DNA from: Sulfurivirga caldicuralii
GTDB lineage: Bacteria; Pseudomonadota; Gammaproteobacteria; Thiomicrospirales; Thiomicrospiraceae
Assembly (NCBI GenBank): GCA_015661715.1
Contig: DQVN01000023.1
Location: forward strand, 1-7,973
Direction of reading: 5' to 3'
DNA: 7,973 nucleotides
In this document: positions 1-6,913 of the stretch, piece by piece
Layout of the letters: each line of letters starts with the position of its first letter
Numbering within the stretch: the first letter of the stretch is position 1
Notes under the pieces: generated by a model
Databases searched by the model: none
Seen by the model: only the letters and a program-made list of their open reading frames with translations
What the model was told of the DNA's origin: nothing
Translations under genes and position numbers: made by a program

Positions 1-723
1 AATACTGCCCATAAGACGGAAAAGGGAGAAAAAGTTGATATACAGGATGTCCTGCCTGAGGATGAAATGGGTTATTTGATTTCAATTTTCTATCGGATGA
101 ACCAAGCAGTGATAGAGCGTACACGATCCTTATCAATTAAAGCGCATTATGATCAATTGACGCGTCTTAAAAATCGTCACGCTTTAGAAATAGATCTGCC
201 TAATACACTTAGTGAAGCGGAAAAAAATAATACTTTGGTCGCATTATGTTTTTTTGATCTCAATAAATTCAAGCCGATCAATGATCAGTTCGGGCACGAT
301 ATTGGTGATATGCTTCTTATAGAAGCTGCAAAAAGAATTAAAAGTATCACTCGAAACCATGATGATATTTATCGCATTGGCGGCGATGAGTTTATCATGG
401 TTATCAAAGGGGTAAATAATAGAAGCGAAGTTGAATCTTTTGTTGAAAGGTTATTTTTGGCGTTTGAGAGCCCTATTGCAGTAAAAAATAAAGAGATTAA
501 TATCATATTTAGCTTAGGTATAGCCCTTTATCCGGAGGACGCTAAGGAAATCGACACCTTGATAAGATGCGCAGACATTGCCATGTATCATGCTAAGTCA
601 ATTAGTCACCAAAAGGGCATTTCCCATTATTGTTTTTATCATTCTGATATGGAAAAAACTGATCAATCCACTAATGTTGATAAGTCAAAAAGTACAGTAG
701 TTAAAAATGAGGGTGATGGGTGA
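1..723 (+). CDS. GGDEF diguanylate cyclase, C-terminal part (5' end outside window)
   Basis: The frame is open from the first base, so this is the last 240 residues of a longer protein; the ATG at 67 is only an internal Met. Visible residues about 20-38 (DEMGYLISIFYRM) resemble the second helix of a HAMP linker, which suggests a transmembrane sensor half upstream. A GGDEF domain follows: DQLTRLKNR near residue 51, FFDLNKFKPIND near 84, and the intact active-site GGDEF at 127-131. An RNHD motif five residues before it (118-121) fits the inhibitory I-site that binds c-di-GMP. The protein should convert two GTP to c-di-GMP at the inner membrane. The domain ends near CFYHSDMEK, and a short polar tail follows where composite proteins would continue into an EAL domain. 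The DNA is AT-rich: sampled lines 181-240 and 361-420 are about 33% and 37% GC, against 55% at 3421-3480. The family call is firm; the sensed signal is unknown. Confidence 0.93.
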   Translation, partial: NTAHKTEKGEKVDIQDVLPEDEMGYLISIFYRMNQAVIERTRSLSIKAHYDQLTRLKNRHALEIDLPNTLSEAEKNNTLVALCFFDLNKFKPINDQFGHDIGDMLLIEAAKRIKSITRNHDDIYRIGGDEFIMVIKGVNNRSEVESFVERLFLAFESPIAVKNKEINIIFSLGIALYPEDAKEIDTLIRCADIAMYHAKSISHQKGISHYCFYHSDMEKTDQSTNVDKSKSTVVKNEGDG

Positions 724-962
724 GGTAGTTATGAAGGAAATTTATACAGAGTAGAAGTAAAGCGTCATGTCTGCACAGCCGTTACAAGTGATTTGCGTGC
801 CGCTCTGACTGAGAGCTTTTTTCTCCGAAAGTATGTAAGATTGATCATATTTATTAGCTCATGGTTAATTTGAGCGGATGCTTGTTGGATTTCCCGTTTG
901 AGTATATGTCTGCACTATCCGGGCTGGATTTGGAGCAAAGGAAATAAGATGATATAGAAATT
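724..962. other. AT-rich spacer between the GGDEF gene and tRNA-Gly
   Basis: Apart from the hairpin at 802-822, no gene is supported here. A seven-codon frame at 731-754 (MKEIYTE) has a GAGG-like sequence upstream but is too short to call. Bases 928-936 repeat nine bases (ATTTGGAGC) found again at 960-968 across the tRNA-Gly 3' end. I see no clear terminator for the minus-strand tRNA transcript, although the sequence just after tRNA-Gly is T-rich on that strand. Confidence 0.5.
802..822 (+). terminator. probable rho-independent terminator after the GGDEF gene
   Basis: GCTCT at 802-806 pairs with AGAGC at 812-816 around a five-base loop, directly followed by six Ts (817-822). The stem is only five pairs, but the T tract is well placed for plus-strand transcripts. 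It lies about 80 bases after the GGDEF stop codon. No comparable T run exists in the minus direction, so it should not serve the tRNA operon. Confidence 0.6.
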
Positions 963-1038
<76 letters not shown>

Positions 1039-1045
1039 TTGAAGG

Positions 1046-1121
1046 TGGCGTCCCGTAGGGGAGTCGAACCCCTGTTACCGCCGTGAAAGGGCGGTGTCCT
1101 AGGCCTCTAGACGAACGGGAC
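1046..1121 (-). tRNA. tRNA-Glu (anticodon UUC)
   Basis: On the minus strand the gene begins GTCCCGTTCGTCTAGAGG. The anticodon stem CCGCC/GGCGG encloses loop CTTTCAC, giving UUC at 1087-1085. The T arm contains AGGGGTTCGACTCCCCT and the encoded GCCA end is at 1049-1046. It is nearly identical to E. coli tRNA-Glu. It decodes GAA and GAG and also supplies Glu-tRNA for tetrapyrrole synthesis in gammaproteobacteria. It is the first gene after the promoter at 1169-1196 and is co-transcribed with tRNA-Gly. Confidence 0.98.
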
Positions 1122-1134
1122 GCTGTGGATATTT

Positions 1135-1160
1135 GTTGCCAGTGTAATCTGGCCGGCAAC
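1135..1160 (-). other. hairpin in the 5' leader of the tRNA transcript
   Basis: On the minus strand GTTGCC (1160-1155) pairs with GGCAAC (1140-1135). An alternative fold pairs GTTG/CAAC outside and CCAG/CTGG inside, with a CCGG bulge and the loop ATTACA. The hairpin would sit almost at the 5' end of the predicted transcript, upstream of the RNase P cleavage site at 1121. It may affect leader stability or processing; this is inference. Confidence 0.45.
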
Positions 1161-1168
1161 CATGCGGT

Positions 1169-1196
1169 ATTTTAGGGGTTTCTTCGCATCTGTCAA
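1169..1196 (-). promoter_or_regulatory. sigma70 promoter of the tRNA-Glu/tRNA-Gly operon
   Basis: On the minus strand a consensus -35 box TTGACA (1196-1191) is followed after 16 bases by TAAAAT (1174-1169), five of six matches to the -10 consensus. Transcription should start near 1162, about 40 bases before tRNA-Glu, with a GC-rich ACCGCA just after the -10, as is usual for stable-RNA promoters. It lies between the oxygenase stop codon and the tRNAs, so the tRNAs need not depend on oxygenase transcription. Confidence 0.75.
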
Positions 1197-1261
1197 CCAC
1201 CTGTGACCCATTTTTTAGCTGTATCCAGTAGCCTCTTCTTCAGTCGTGTTGACGGACTGAG

Positions 1262-1861
1262 TCAGTTACGGCGCAGCCATCCGGCAATACTGATGCGGGG
1301 GCGGCGGGTGGGTAGGACTTCATGGGGTATTTCGCTGCTGATAAAGGTGGCTAATAGCCCTGGTTGTGGGGTGATCTCTTCAAGTACCGTTTGCTCGTCC
1401 TGGGCATAGAGGCGCAGTTGTCCGCCCCATTCAGCATGCCATTGCGGGTTGAGATAGAACACGGTGGTGACAATGCGGTTGCCGCGTCCGTGGAAGTTGT
1501 CCCAATGCCGCTTGTAGTAGCGACCTTTGGGATAGAGGGCGAAGTGGGCCTCGTAGTTGTTGATGCCCAGGTAGAAGATTCGGTTGAGATGCTGCTGATA
1601 AGCGTGCATCAGTTTGAAAAATGTTTTTTGTGCTGGGGTACTGCCATCGAGCCAGTGGATGAAGTCGCCGCGGATATCGATGGCCACTTGATTATTCGGA
1701 CCTTGACCGATGCTTGCCTGATACATTGACTGGTTGTGGTACAGCGTGCACGCTTCTGTATAGAGCGCGTCCCGTAGAAATTCGGGAAGAAAATGCGGCA
1801 CCACCGCATAACCTTGTGCATAGAGGGCGTCAAACAGGGCAGTGTTCAGTAGGGTCTCCAT
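1262..1861 (-). CDS. 2-oxoglutarate/Fe(II) oxygenase, prolyl-hydroxylase (EGLN/PPHD) type
   Basis: This 199-residue protein is almost entirely one double-stranded beta-helix oxygenase domain. The iron ligands are the HxD at H119/D121 (in RHWDNFHGRG) and H180 (IPHEVLP). R189, nine residues after H180, is placed as the 2-oxoglutarate-binding Arg is in human PHD2, and YYLN- and GGQLRLY-like strands also match that subfamily. Such enzymes couple 2-oxoglutarate decarboxylation to hydroxylation, usually of proline; the Pseudomonas member PPHD modifies EF-Tu. That target is inferred here. The start is fixed because an in-frame TAA directly precedes the ATG, yet no good Shine-Dalgarno sequence is visible, so translation may be weak or the mRNA nearly leaderless. 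The protein is soluble, with no signal peptide. The gene is divergent from rlmI across 35 bases. No convincing terminator follows the TGA at 1264-1262. Confidence 0.88.
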   Translation of the reverse strand: METLLNTALFDALYAQGYAVVPHFLPEFLRDALYTEACTLYHNQSMYQASIGQGPNNQVAIDIRGDFIHWLDGSTPAQKTFFKLMHAYQQHLNRIFYLGINNYEAHFALYPKGRYYKRHWDNFHGRGNRIVTTVFYLNPQWHAEWGGQLRLYAQDEQTVLEEITPQPGLLATFISSEIPHEVLPTRRPRISIAGWLRRN

Positions 1862-1862
1862 T

Positions 1863-1890
1863 TACAATATCTGCTATTCGCAATGGGGAG
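1863..1890 (+). promoter_or_regulatory. possible -10 box and ribosome binding site for rlmI
   Basis: TACAAT at 1863-1868 matches five of six -10 bases, but no recognisable -35 box lies 16-18 bases upstream, so the promoter call is weak. GGGGAG at 1885-1890 is a good Shine-Dalgarno sequence six bases before the ATG at 1897, and it decides the rlmI start. The 35-base gap also has to hold the start region of the divergent oxygenase gene. Confidence 0.4.
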
Positions 1891-1896
1891 TGCTCT

Positions 1897-3087
1897 ATGT
1901 TCCAGACGGTCAGACTGAAGAAAAACGAAGAGAAGCGGATCAAACAGGGTCATCTGTGGATCTATTCTAATGAAATTGACACCGCTATCACCCCGCTGAA
2001 GGCCTTTACCAATGGCGAACCCGTGGTGGTGGAGGCGCATAATGGCAAAGCTTTGGGCATTGGCTATATCAATCCCCACTCGCTGATTGCGGTGCGCCTG
2101 TTGACGCGCAATAAGGACACGCAACTGGGCACGCGATTTTTCAAAAAACGGCTGGAACAGGCGCAAGCGTTGCGGGCGATGCATTTTGCGCAGCCCTTCT
2201 ATCGTCTGGCCTTTGGTGAAGGGGATCTGTTGCCCGGTCTGGTGGTGGACCGTCACGGCGATGTTTTAGTGGTGCAATTGACCACGGCGGGGATGGAGCG
2301 ACTGAAGGATAAGGTGATTGATGCGTTGCAGGCGCTGTATGCGCCGCAGGCGATTGTGTTGAAGAATAATTTGGATGTGCGGAAGCAGGAGGGGCTGGGG
2401 CTGGAAGATGAGGTTATCGGCAGCCTGCCGGATGAGGTGGTCATTGAGGAGAACGGCACAACCTTCGTTCTGCCAGTGTTAGACGGGCAGAAAACGGGGT
2501 GGTTTTACGATCACCGCATAAGCAGAGCCCACTTGCAGCAGTTGGCGCGGGGTAAACGGGTCTTGGATGTGTTCAGTTATCTGGGCGGTTGGGGATTGGA
2601 AGCCGTGCAGGCGGGGGCCAGTGAGGCGGTGTGTATAGACAGTTCTGAGCGTGCCCTGGATCATCTGGCGCTCAGTGCCCAACGCAACGGCCTGTTGGAG
2701 CGGGTGACCACTTATCAGGGTAATGTGTTCGAGGTGCTGCCACACCTGATTGTGCAAGGGGAGCGCTTTGATGTGGTGGTGGTGGATCCACCGGCGTTTG
2801 TTAAGCGCAAAAAAGATTTCAAATCGGGCTCGGAGGGCTATCGGCGTGTCAATGAACTGGCCATGCGGCTACTGAATCCCAACGGCATTTTGGTGAGCGC
2901 CTCCTGCTCCCATCACATGCCGCGGGATGTGCTGCGCCGGGAGATCGGCCTGGCCGGTCGTCATGTGGATCGTCAGGTACAGATTTTTGCGCAAGGTGGG
3001 CAGGGGCCGGATCATCCCATTCATCCGGCCATTGCTGAAACGGAGTATCTGAAAACCTTTTTCTCACGGGTGTGGTTGGAACGATGA
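1897..3087 (+). CDS. rlmI: RlmI-like 23S rRNA cytosine-5 methyltransferase
   Basis: The protein is 396 residues, the same length as E. coli RlmI, which methylates C1962 of 23S rRNA using S-adenosylmethionine. Residues about 3-75 form a PUA RNA-binding domain (VRLKKNEEKR, GHLWIYSNEI). A central EEHG-type domain carries DVRKQEGLGLE at 160-170 and GQKTGWFYDHR at 197-207. The Rossmann methylase follows: SAM motif VLDVFSYLGGWGLEA at 222-236, acidic CIDSS at 246-250, DPPAF at 297-301 and a conserved Cys in SASCSHHM (C337), probably catalytic. The frame is open further upstream to 1714, but the ATG at 1897 is chosen for its GGGGAG site and because homology starts there. It overlaps tas by four bases. 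Paralogues of this family with uncertain targets exist, so the exact rRNA site is not proven. Confidence 0.88.
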   Translation: MFQTVRLKKNEEKRIKQGHLWIYSNEIDTAITPLKAFTNGEPVVVEAHNGKALGIGYINPHSLIAVRLLTRNKDTQLGTRFFKKRLEQAQALRAMHFAQPFYRLAFGEGDLLPGLVVDRHGDVLVVQLTTAGMERLKDKVIDALQALYAPQAIVLKNNLDVRKQEGLGLEDEVIGSLPDEVVIEENGTTFVLPVLDGQKTGWFYDHRISRAHLQQLARGKRVLDVFSYLGGWGLEAVQAGASEAVCIDSSERALDHLALSAQRNGLLERVTTYQGNVFEVLPHLIVQGERFDVVVVDPPAFVKRKKDFKSGSEGYRRVNELAMRLLNPNGILVSASCSHHMPRDVLRREIGLAGRHVDRQVQIFAQGGQGPDHPIHPAIAETEYLKTFFSRVWLER

Positions 3088-4133
3088 TATTGAATCGCTT
3101 GGGCGCATCAGATCTCAAGGTGTCGGAAATTTGCCTCGGCACCATGACCTTTGGCGAGCAGAACAGCGAGGGGGAGGCCTTTGTGCAGTTGGATGCTGCG
3201 GTTGCCGCAGGGGTGAATTTTATCGACACGGCAGAGCTCTACGCTGTGCCGCCGCGGGCCGAAACCCAAGGGGCAACTGAAACCATCATCGGCCGCTGGC
3301 TCAAGGCCCGAGGCGGACGGGATCGGTTGGTGCTGGCCACCAAAGTGGCGGGTCCGGCAGAGTGGGCGCGTCATATTCGCAGTGGCCCGCGGCTGAATGC
3401 CGCACACATCCGCCAGGCCGTGGAGGGCAGTCTGCGCCGCTTGCAAACGGATTATATCGATCTCTACCAGGTGCATTGGCCGGAGCGGGATACCAACTTT
3501 TTTGGTCGTTTGGGCTATCCGCCACGGCCTGCACAACAGCGTGTTGAGGCGCCTGTCCCTATTGAAGAAACTTTGGCGGCACTGGATCAGTTGGTAAGCG
3601 AGGGTAAGATCCGCTATATCGGTGTCTCCAATGAGACCGCTTGGGGAGTGCATGCATACCTGCAGCTTGCGCAAGCCAAAGGCTATCGGCGCATCGTTTC
3701 CATTCAGAATCCATACAGTCTGCTCAATCGCAGTTTTGAGGTGGGGTTGGCGGAGATGGCCATCTGTGAACAAGTACCCCTTTTAGCCTATTCGCCGCTG
3801 GCTTTTGGGGTGCTAACGGGGAAATATCTGCAGGGTAATCGGCCGGAAGGCGCCCGGCTCACTCTGTTTCCGCACTATGCCCGTTACAGTACGCCTCAGG
3901 CGCAGGCGGCGACGGAGTGCTATGTACAGTTGGCGCGACAGGCGGGGATATCACCGGCGCAGATGGCATTGGCTTTTGTCCGCCAGCAGCCTTTTGTGGC
4001 CAGCACCATCATCGGTGCGACCACTATGGCGCAACTGACAGAAAACCTCTCAAGTGTTCAAGTCACGCTGGATGAGGAGTTGCTGGACGCCATTGAGCTG
4101 ATCCATCGCCATTATCCTTATCCGGCACCTTGA
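3084..4133 (+). CDS. tas: Tas-type NADP(H)-dependent aldo/keto reductase
   Basis: The 349-residue protein matches E. coli Tas along its whole length, including GTMTFGEQNSE near residue 19, RLQTDYIDLYQVHWP near 119, GKIRYIGVSNETA, the run IQNPYSLLNRSFEVGLAE, and the C-terminal YPYPAP. The aldo/keto reductase tetrad is complete: D48, Y53, K87 and H131. The fold is a cytoplasmic TIM barrel reducing carbonyl compounds. The E. coli gene was found as a suppressor of tyrosine auxotrophy and in starvation-associated mutation, but its natural substrate is unknown. The start is placed at ATG 3084, where the ATGA overlaps the rlmI stop and the protein begins like Tas. A GTG at 3072 would add four residues. 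Translational coupling to rlmI is likely. Confidence 0.95.
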   Translation: MILNRLGASDLKVSEICLGTMTFGEQNSEGEAFVQLDAAVAAGVNFIDTAELYAVPPRAETQGATETIIGRWLKARGGRDRLVLATKVAGPAEWARHIRSGPRLNAAHIRQAVEGSLRRLQTDYIDLYQVHWPERDTNFFGRLGYPPRPAQQRVEAPVPIEETLAALDQLVSEGKIRYIGVSNETAWGVHAYLQLAQAKGYRRIVSIQNPYSLLNRSFEVGLAEMAICEQVPLLAYSPLAFGVLTGKYLQGNRPEGARLTLFPHYARYSTPQAQAATECYVQLARQAGISPAQMALAFVRQQPFVASTIIGATTMAQLTENLSSVQVTLDEELLDAIELIHRHYPYPAP

Positions 4134-4143
4134 GACAGAAAGA

Positions 4144-4161
4144 GCCCCATGGCGCTGGGGC
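4144..4161 (-). terminator. hairpin terminator after ygfZ
   Basis: On the minus strand GCCCCA (4161-4156) pairs with TGGGGC (4149-4144) around a six-base loop, starting seven bases after the ygfZ TAA. The following TCTTTCTGT is only moderately T-rich. It lies between the convergent tas and ygfZ genes. The plus-strand side is followed by AAAAC, so it is better suited to ending the nadB-ygfZ transcript than tas. Confidence 0.6.
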
Positions 4162-4167
4162 AAAACA

Positions 4168-5235
4168 TTAATCATCTTCAAGAATGGGATAAGGCAGTGG
4201 TTGGATGGTCAGTGGCAGGCCATCCTCTGTTTTCAGTTGGCCCTGCGCATTTTTCAGTGTCTTGAGATTGGCAACGGCCAGCCCTAAGGTGCCTTCAATT
4301 GGGTCTGGACGGAAATAAACGGTCTCGAACGCCATGCGTTTGCCGCTTTCATCAAACACATTGAAGGTGGCACCGGGAGCGCTGGCAAAATCGCCCTGTA
4401 CATGTACTTTCAGCATGCGTTTGGGCACGCTCGCGCGGTAGTGCATCCGTGCGATAATCTCTTGCCCCGGGAAGCAGCCTTTTTTGAAGTTGATGGCATT
4501 GAGCTTATCCAGGTTGAGCATTTGTGCGATAAACTGGCCACTGATGGCGCTGCCTACCACCGGAATGCCGGCGGCAATGTCCAGCAAATGCCAGTCTTGC
4601 TGATTGGTTTTATCTGCATTGACCAGGAGTTTTTCCCAGGCGGATATCATTTGTTCGGCAGGGCCCACCATGAGATAGCGATGGTAGGGGCCGGGGATTT
4701 TGATGGCCTTGATCTTACGCATCCCCTCTGCGGGCACCATGGAACAACTCCAGGTTTCCTTCAGCTTCAGGTCCAGGGCTCGCTGCACATCCAAATCAGC
4801 AAACTCTCCACCATAGCCGATGGTGACCAGCGTATCCGTGCAGTCGGTCAACTCCACTTTTGCGCGCAGGATAAACATCTGCAGGCGTTTGAGGATGGCC
4901 TCTTTCAGCGTCGCATCAAACAGGAGATAGTAGTTGCGGTCATACATGAACACATAAAAGAGGGCGAGCACCTGCCCTTTGGGGTCACACCAGGCACTCA
5001 TTTGCCCCTGCTTGTTGCTGACCGCATCAATGTCATTGGTGAGCTGGGCCTGGAGAAAGCTTTTGGCATCCTCGCCGCTGACGCGAATCAAAGCTTCGGA
5101 GGCCAATGAGGTCATCACCGGCCCATGTTTGACTAAGGTACGTTCTAATTCAGGCTCGCCAAAGGTTAGTACCCGACCCAGCTCATTCAACTGAGCACCT
5201 TGTTGGGTTAGAAAGTCTTGCCATGCGTGGTTCAT
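4168..5235 (-). CDS. ygfZ: YgfZ, folate-binding Fe-S cluster maintenance protein
   Basis: The 355-residue protein has the GcvT-like fold of the YgfZ/CAF17/IBA57 family and carries the signature KGCFPGQE at 252-259, whose conserved Cys is C254. Other family features are the early segment GEDAKSFLQAQLTNDI near residue 54 and a CDPKGQVLALF strand near 83. The E. coli protein binds tetrahydrofolate and supports certain Fe-S enzymes, notably the tRNA methylthiotransferase MiaB; it acts in the cytoplasm. The start is supported by GGAGG (5246-5242) six bases before the ATG. It lies 33 bases downstream of nadB on the same strand, so the two are probably one operon. In related genomes sdhE usually sits beside ygfZ; it is absent here. 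Confidence 0.95.
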   Translation of the reverse strand: MNHAWQDFLTQQGAQLNELGRVLTFGEPELERTLVKHGPVMTSLASEALIRVSGEDAKSFLQAQLTNDIDAVSNKQGQMSAWCDPKGQVLALFYVFMYDRNYYLLFDATLKEAILKRLQMFILRAKVELTDCTDTLVTIGYGGEFADLDVQRALDLKLKETWSCSMVPAEGMRKIKAIKIPGPYHRYLMVGPAEQMISAWEKLLVNADKTNQQDWHLLDIAAGIPVVGSAISGQFIAQMLNLDKLNAINFKKGCFPGQEIIARMHYRASVPKRMLKVHVQGDFASAPGATFNVFDESGKRMAFETVYFRPDPIEGTLGLAVANLKTLKNAQGQLKTEDGLPLTIQPLPYPILEDD

Positions 5236-5268
5236 TGTCTGCCTCCAGATAATTGAGTGGTGCGTATT

Positions 5269-6858
5269 TTATCGGGGTTTGAGGAGGGTAGGGCGGGCGA
5301 CCTTGCGCATTTTCGGGTGATCTTTGTTGTAGTGGAGCCCACGGCTTTCTTTGCGCCGACGGGCACTGATGACGATCAGTTCGGCCACCAGCGCCAGGTT
5401 ACGCAGCTCGATGAGATCGGCATTGAGGGTGTGATGGCAATAGTAGTCGTTGACCTCCTGCTGAATCAGCTTGAGGCGGCGGCTGGCCTGTTTGAGACGG
5501 GTGTCACTGCGTACGATACCCACATAATCCCACATGGTGCGGCGGATTTCGTCCCAATTGTGGCTGATAAGCACCTGCTCCTGCGGATCGTTTACGTGGG
5601 TGCTGTCCCACAGGGGGGCTTTGCCTAATCGGGGGAGTCCGGGCAGCCAGTTGAGAATACTTTGGGCACAGTCGCGGCCAAATACCAGGCCTTCCAGTAG
5701 GGAGTTGCTGGCCAGCCGGTTGGCGCCGTGCAAACCAGTGCAGGCCACTTCGCCTACCGCCCAAAGGCCGGGCACATCGGTGCGGGCCTCCATGTCGGTG
5801 AGTACACCGCCGCAGGTGTAGTGGGCGGCGGGCACCACGGGAATGGGCTCCTGGGTCATGTCGATGCCCACATTGAGCAGGCGTTGATAGATGGTGGGAA
5901 AGTGCCGTCGGATAAAATCTGCACCCCGGTGGGTGATATCCAGCAGCACATAATCCAGGCCATGCTTTTTCAGTTCACTGTCGATGGCCCGGGCCACAAT
6001 ATCCCGGGGCGCCAGTTCACCGCGGGCATCATACAAGGGCATAAAGCGTTCCCCGTTGGGCAGGCGCAGGATGCCGCCTTCGCCGCGTACCGCCTCAGAA
6101 ATGAGAAAGGCGCGGTCTTTGGGATGATAGAGGCAGGTGGGGTGAAACTGGTTGAATTCCATATTGGCGATCCGGCAACCCACACGCCAGGCCATGGCGA
6201 TCCCATCACCGGTGGAGGTATCCGGATTGCTGGTGTAGAGGTAGGCTTTGGAGGCGCCACCTGTGGCCAGCACCACCGCTTGAGCCTGGAGTGTTTTGAT
6301 GGTTTGGGTGCGCGGATGGAACACATAGGCGCCAATAATGCGCCCGCTGTCCTTATGGTGAATCAGGTCAATGGCCTCGTGGCGGGAAAGCAAGCAGATA
6401 TTTTCATGGGCTTTGGCCGCATCCAGTAATGTGTGTTCGATGCTGCGGCCTGTATGATCCGCCACATGCAGAATGCGCCGGTGACTGTGTCCACCCTCCT
6501 GGGTCAGATGAAAAGGCGTTGTGCAGGTGCTCTCCTGACAGGGGGTGAAGGGCACGCCCAACCCCACCAGCCAGTCGATCATTTTGCGGCTGTTTTCAGA
6601 GACATGGCGCACAACGGCCGGATCACACAATCCTGCTCCTGCACTCAGGGTATCGTTGACATGGGCCTCGACGGAGTCGGATGGGTCCACCACCGCGGCC
6701 ACGCCACCCTGGGCCCACAGGGTGGCGCTCTCTTCCAGGGACTTTTTGGCGATCACCACCACATGGCAATGATCTGCCAGGTGCAGCGCGGTGGTCAGTC
6801 CGGCAATGCCGCTGCCGATGATCAGCACATCGGTACGGGTACGTTCAGTTTGGAGCAT
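5269..6858 (-). CDS. nadB: L-aspartate oxidase
   Basis: NadB is an FAD enzyme that oxidises L-aspartate to iminoaspartate using oxygen or fumarate; NadA then makes quinolinate for NAD. The 529 residues (E. coli 540) show the dinucleotide motif GSGIAGLTTALHLA at 15-28, TLWAQGGVAAV at 47, SHRRILH near 125, EFNQFHPTCLYH near 234, RGEGG with E260, RDIVARAI with R290 (both aligning with known active-site residues), HYTCGGV near 346 and the FAD-binding HGANRLASNSLLEG near 377. The helical C-terminal domain is complete. The start chosen is the ATG at 6858, ten residues before VLIIGSG; a further upstream ATG at 6942 would overlap rseC and adds a non-homologous leader. The Shine-Dalgarno sequence is weak. 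It is divergent from rseC across 55 bases and is followed by ygfZ. Confidence 0.97.
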   Translation of the reverse strand: MLQTERTRTDVLIIGSGIAGLTTALHLADHCHVVVIAKKSLEESATLWAQGGVAAVVDPSDSVEAHVNDTLSAGAGLCDPAVVRHVSENSRKMIDWLVGLGVPFTPCQESTCTTPFHLTQEGGHSHRRILHVADHTGRSIEHTLLDAAKAHENICLLSRHEAIDLIHHKDSGRIIGAYVFHPRTQTIKTLQAQAVVLATGGASKAYLYTSNPDTSTGDGIAMAWRVGCRIANMEFNQFHPTCLYHPKDRAFLISEAVRGEGGILRLPNGERFMPLYDARGELAPRDIVARAIDSELKKHGLDYVLLDITHRGADFIRRHFPTIYQRLLNVGIDMTQEPIPVVPAAHYTCGGVLTDMEARTDVPGLWAVGEVACTGLHGANRLASNSLLEGLVFGRDCAQSILNWLPGLPRLGKAPLWDSTHVNDPQEQVLISHNWDEIRRTMWDYVGIVRSDTRLKQASRRLKLIQQEVNDYYCHHTLNADLIELRNLALVAELIVISARRRKESRGLHYNKDHPKMRKVARPTLLKPR

Positions 6859-6913
6859 CTTGTCATCAGCGCCTGTTTTTTTGCTTATACTACCTGAAAA
6901 GGGAGATTGAGGT
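6859..6913. promoter_or_regulatory. divergent nadB/rseC intergenic region
   Basis: These 55 bases must carry the nadB start region and, unless rseC is read from within nadB, the rseC promoter. TATACT at 6886-6891 could be a -10 for rseC, with TTGTCA at 6860-6865 as an over-distant -35 (20-base spacer). On the minus strand TATAAG overlaps the same bases. An AAAAGGGAG Shine-Dalgarno sequence (6897-6905) lies eight bases before the rseC GTG. I see no GAACTT-type sigma-E -35 box and no remnant of rpoE, rseA or rseB. Confidence 0.4.

Noticed and set aside
731..754. Seven-codon frame MKEIYTE after the GGDEF gene
   Set aside because: A GAGG-like site precedes it, but it is too short to support as a gene and nothing recognisable follows.
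1240..1260. TCAGTC/GACTGA inverted repeat just past the oxygenase stop codon
   Set aside because: Six-pair stem with a nine-base loop and no T tract on either strand, so not convincing as a terminator.
1714..1896. 61-residue upstream extension of the rlmI frame
   Set aside because: It lies antisense to the oxygenase gene, is not RlmI-like, and the ATG at 1897 has a good ribosome site and gives the family length.
3108..3773. 221-residue minus-strand frame
   Set aside because: Antisense to the strongly conserved tas gene; no motif supports it.
4402..5109. 235-residue plus-strand frame
   Set aside because: Shadow of ygfZ on the opposite strand, with no ribosome site or recognisable domain.
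5728..6429. 233-residue plus-strand frame
   Set aside because: Shadow of nadB on the opposite strand; composition is typical of antisense of a GC-biased gene and no domain is recognisable.
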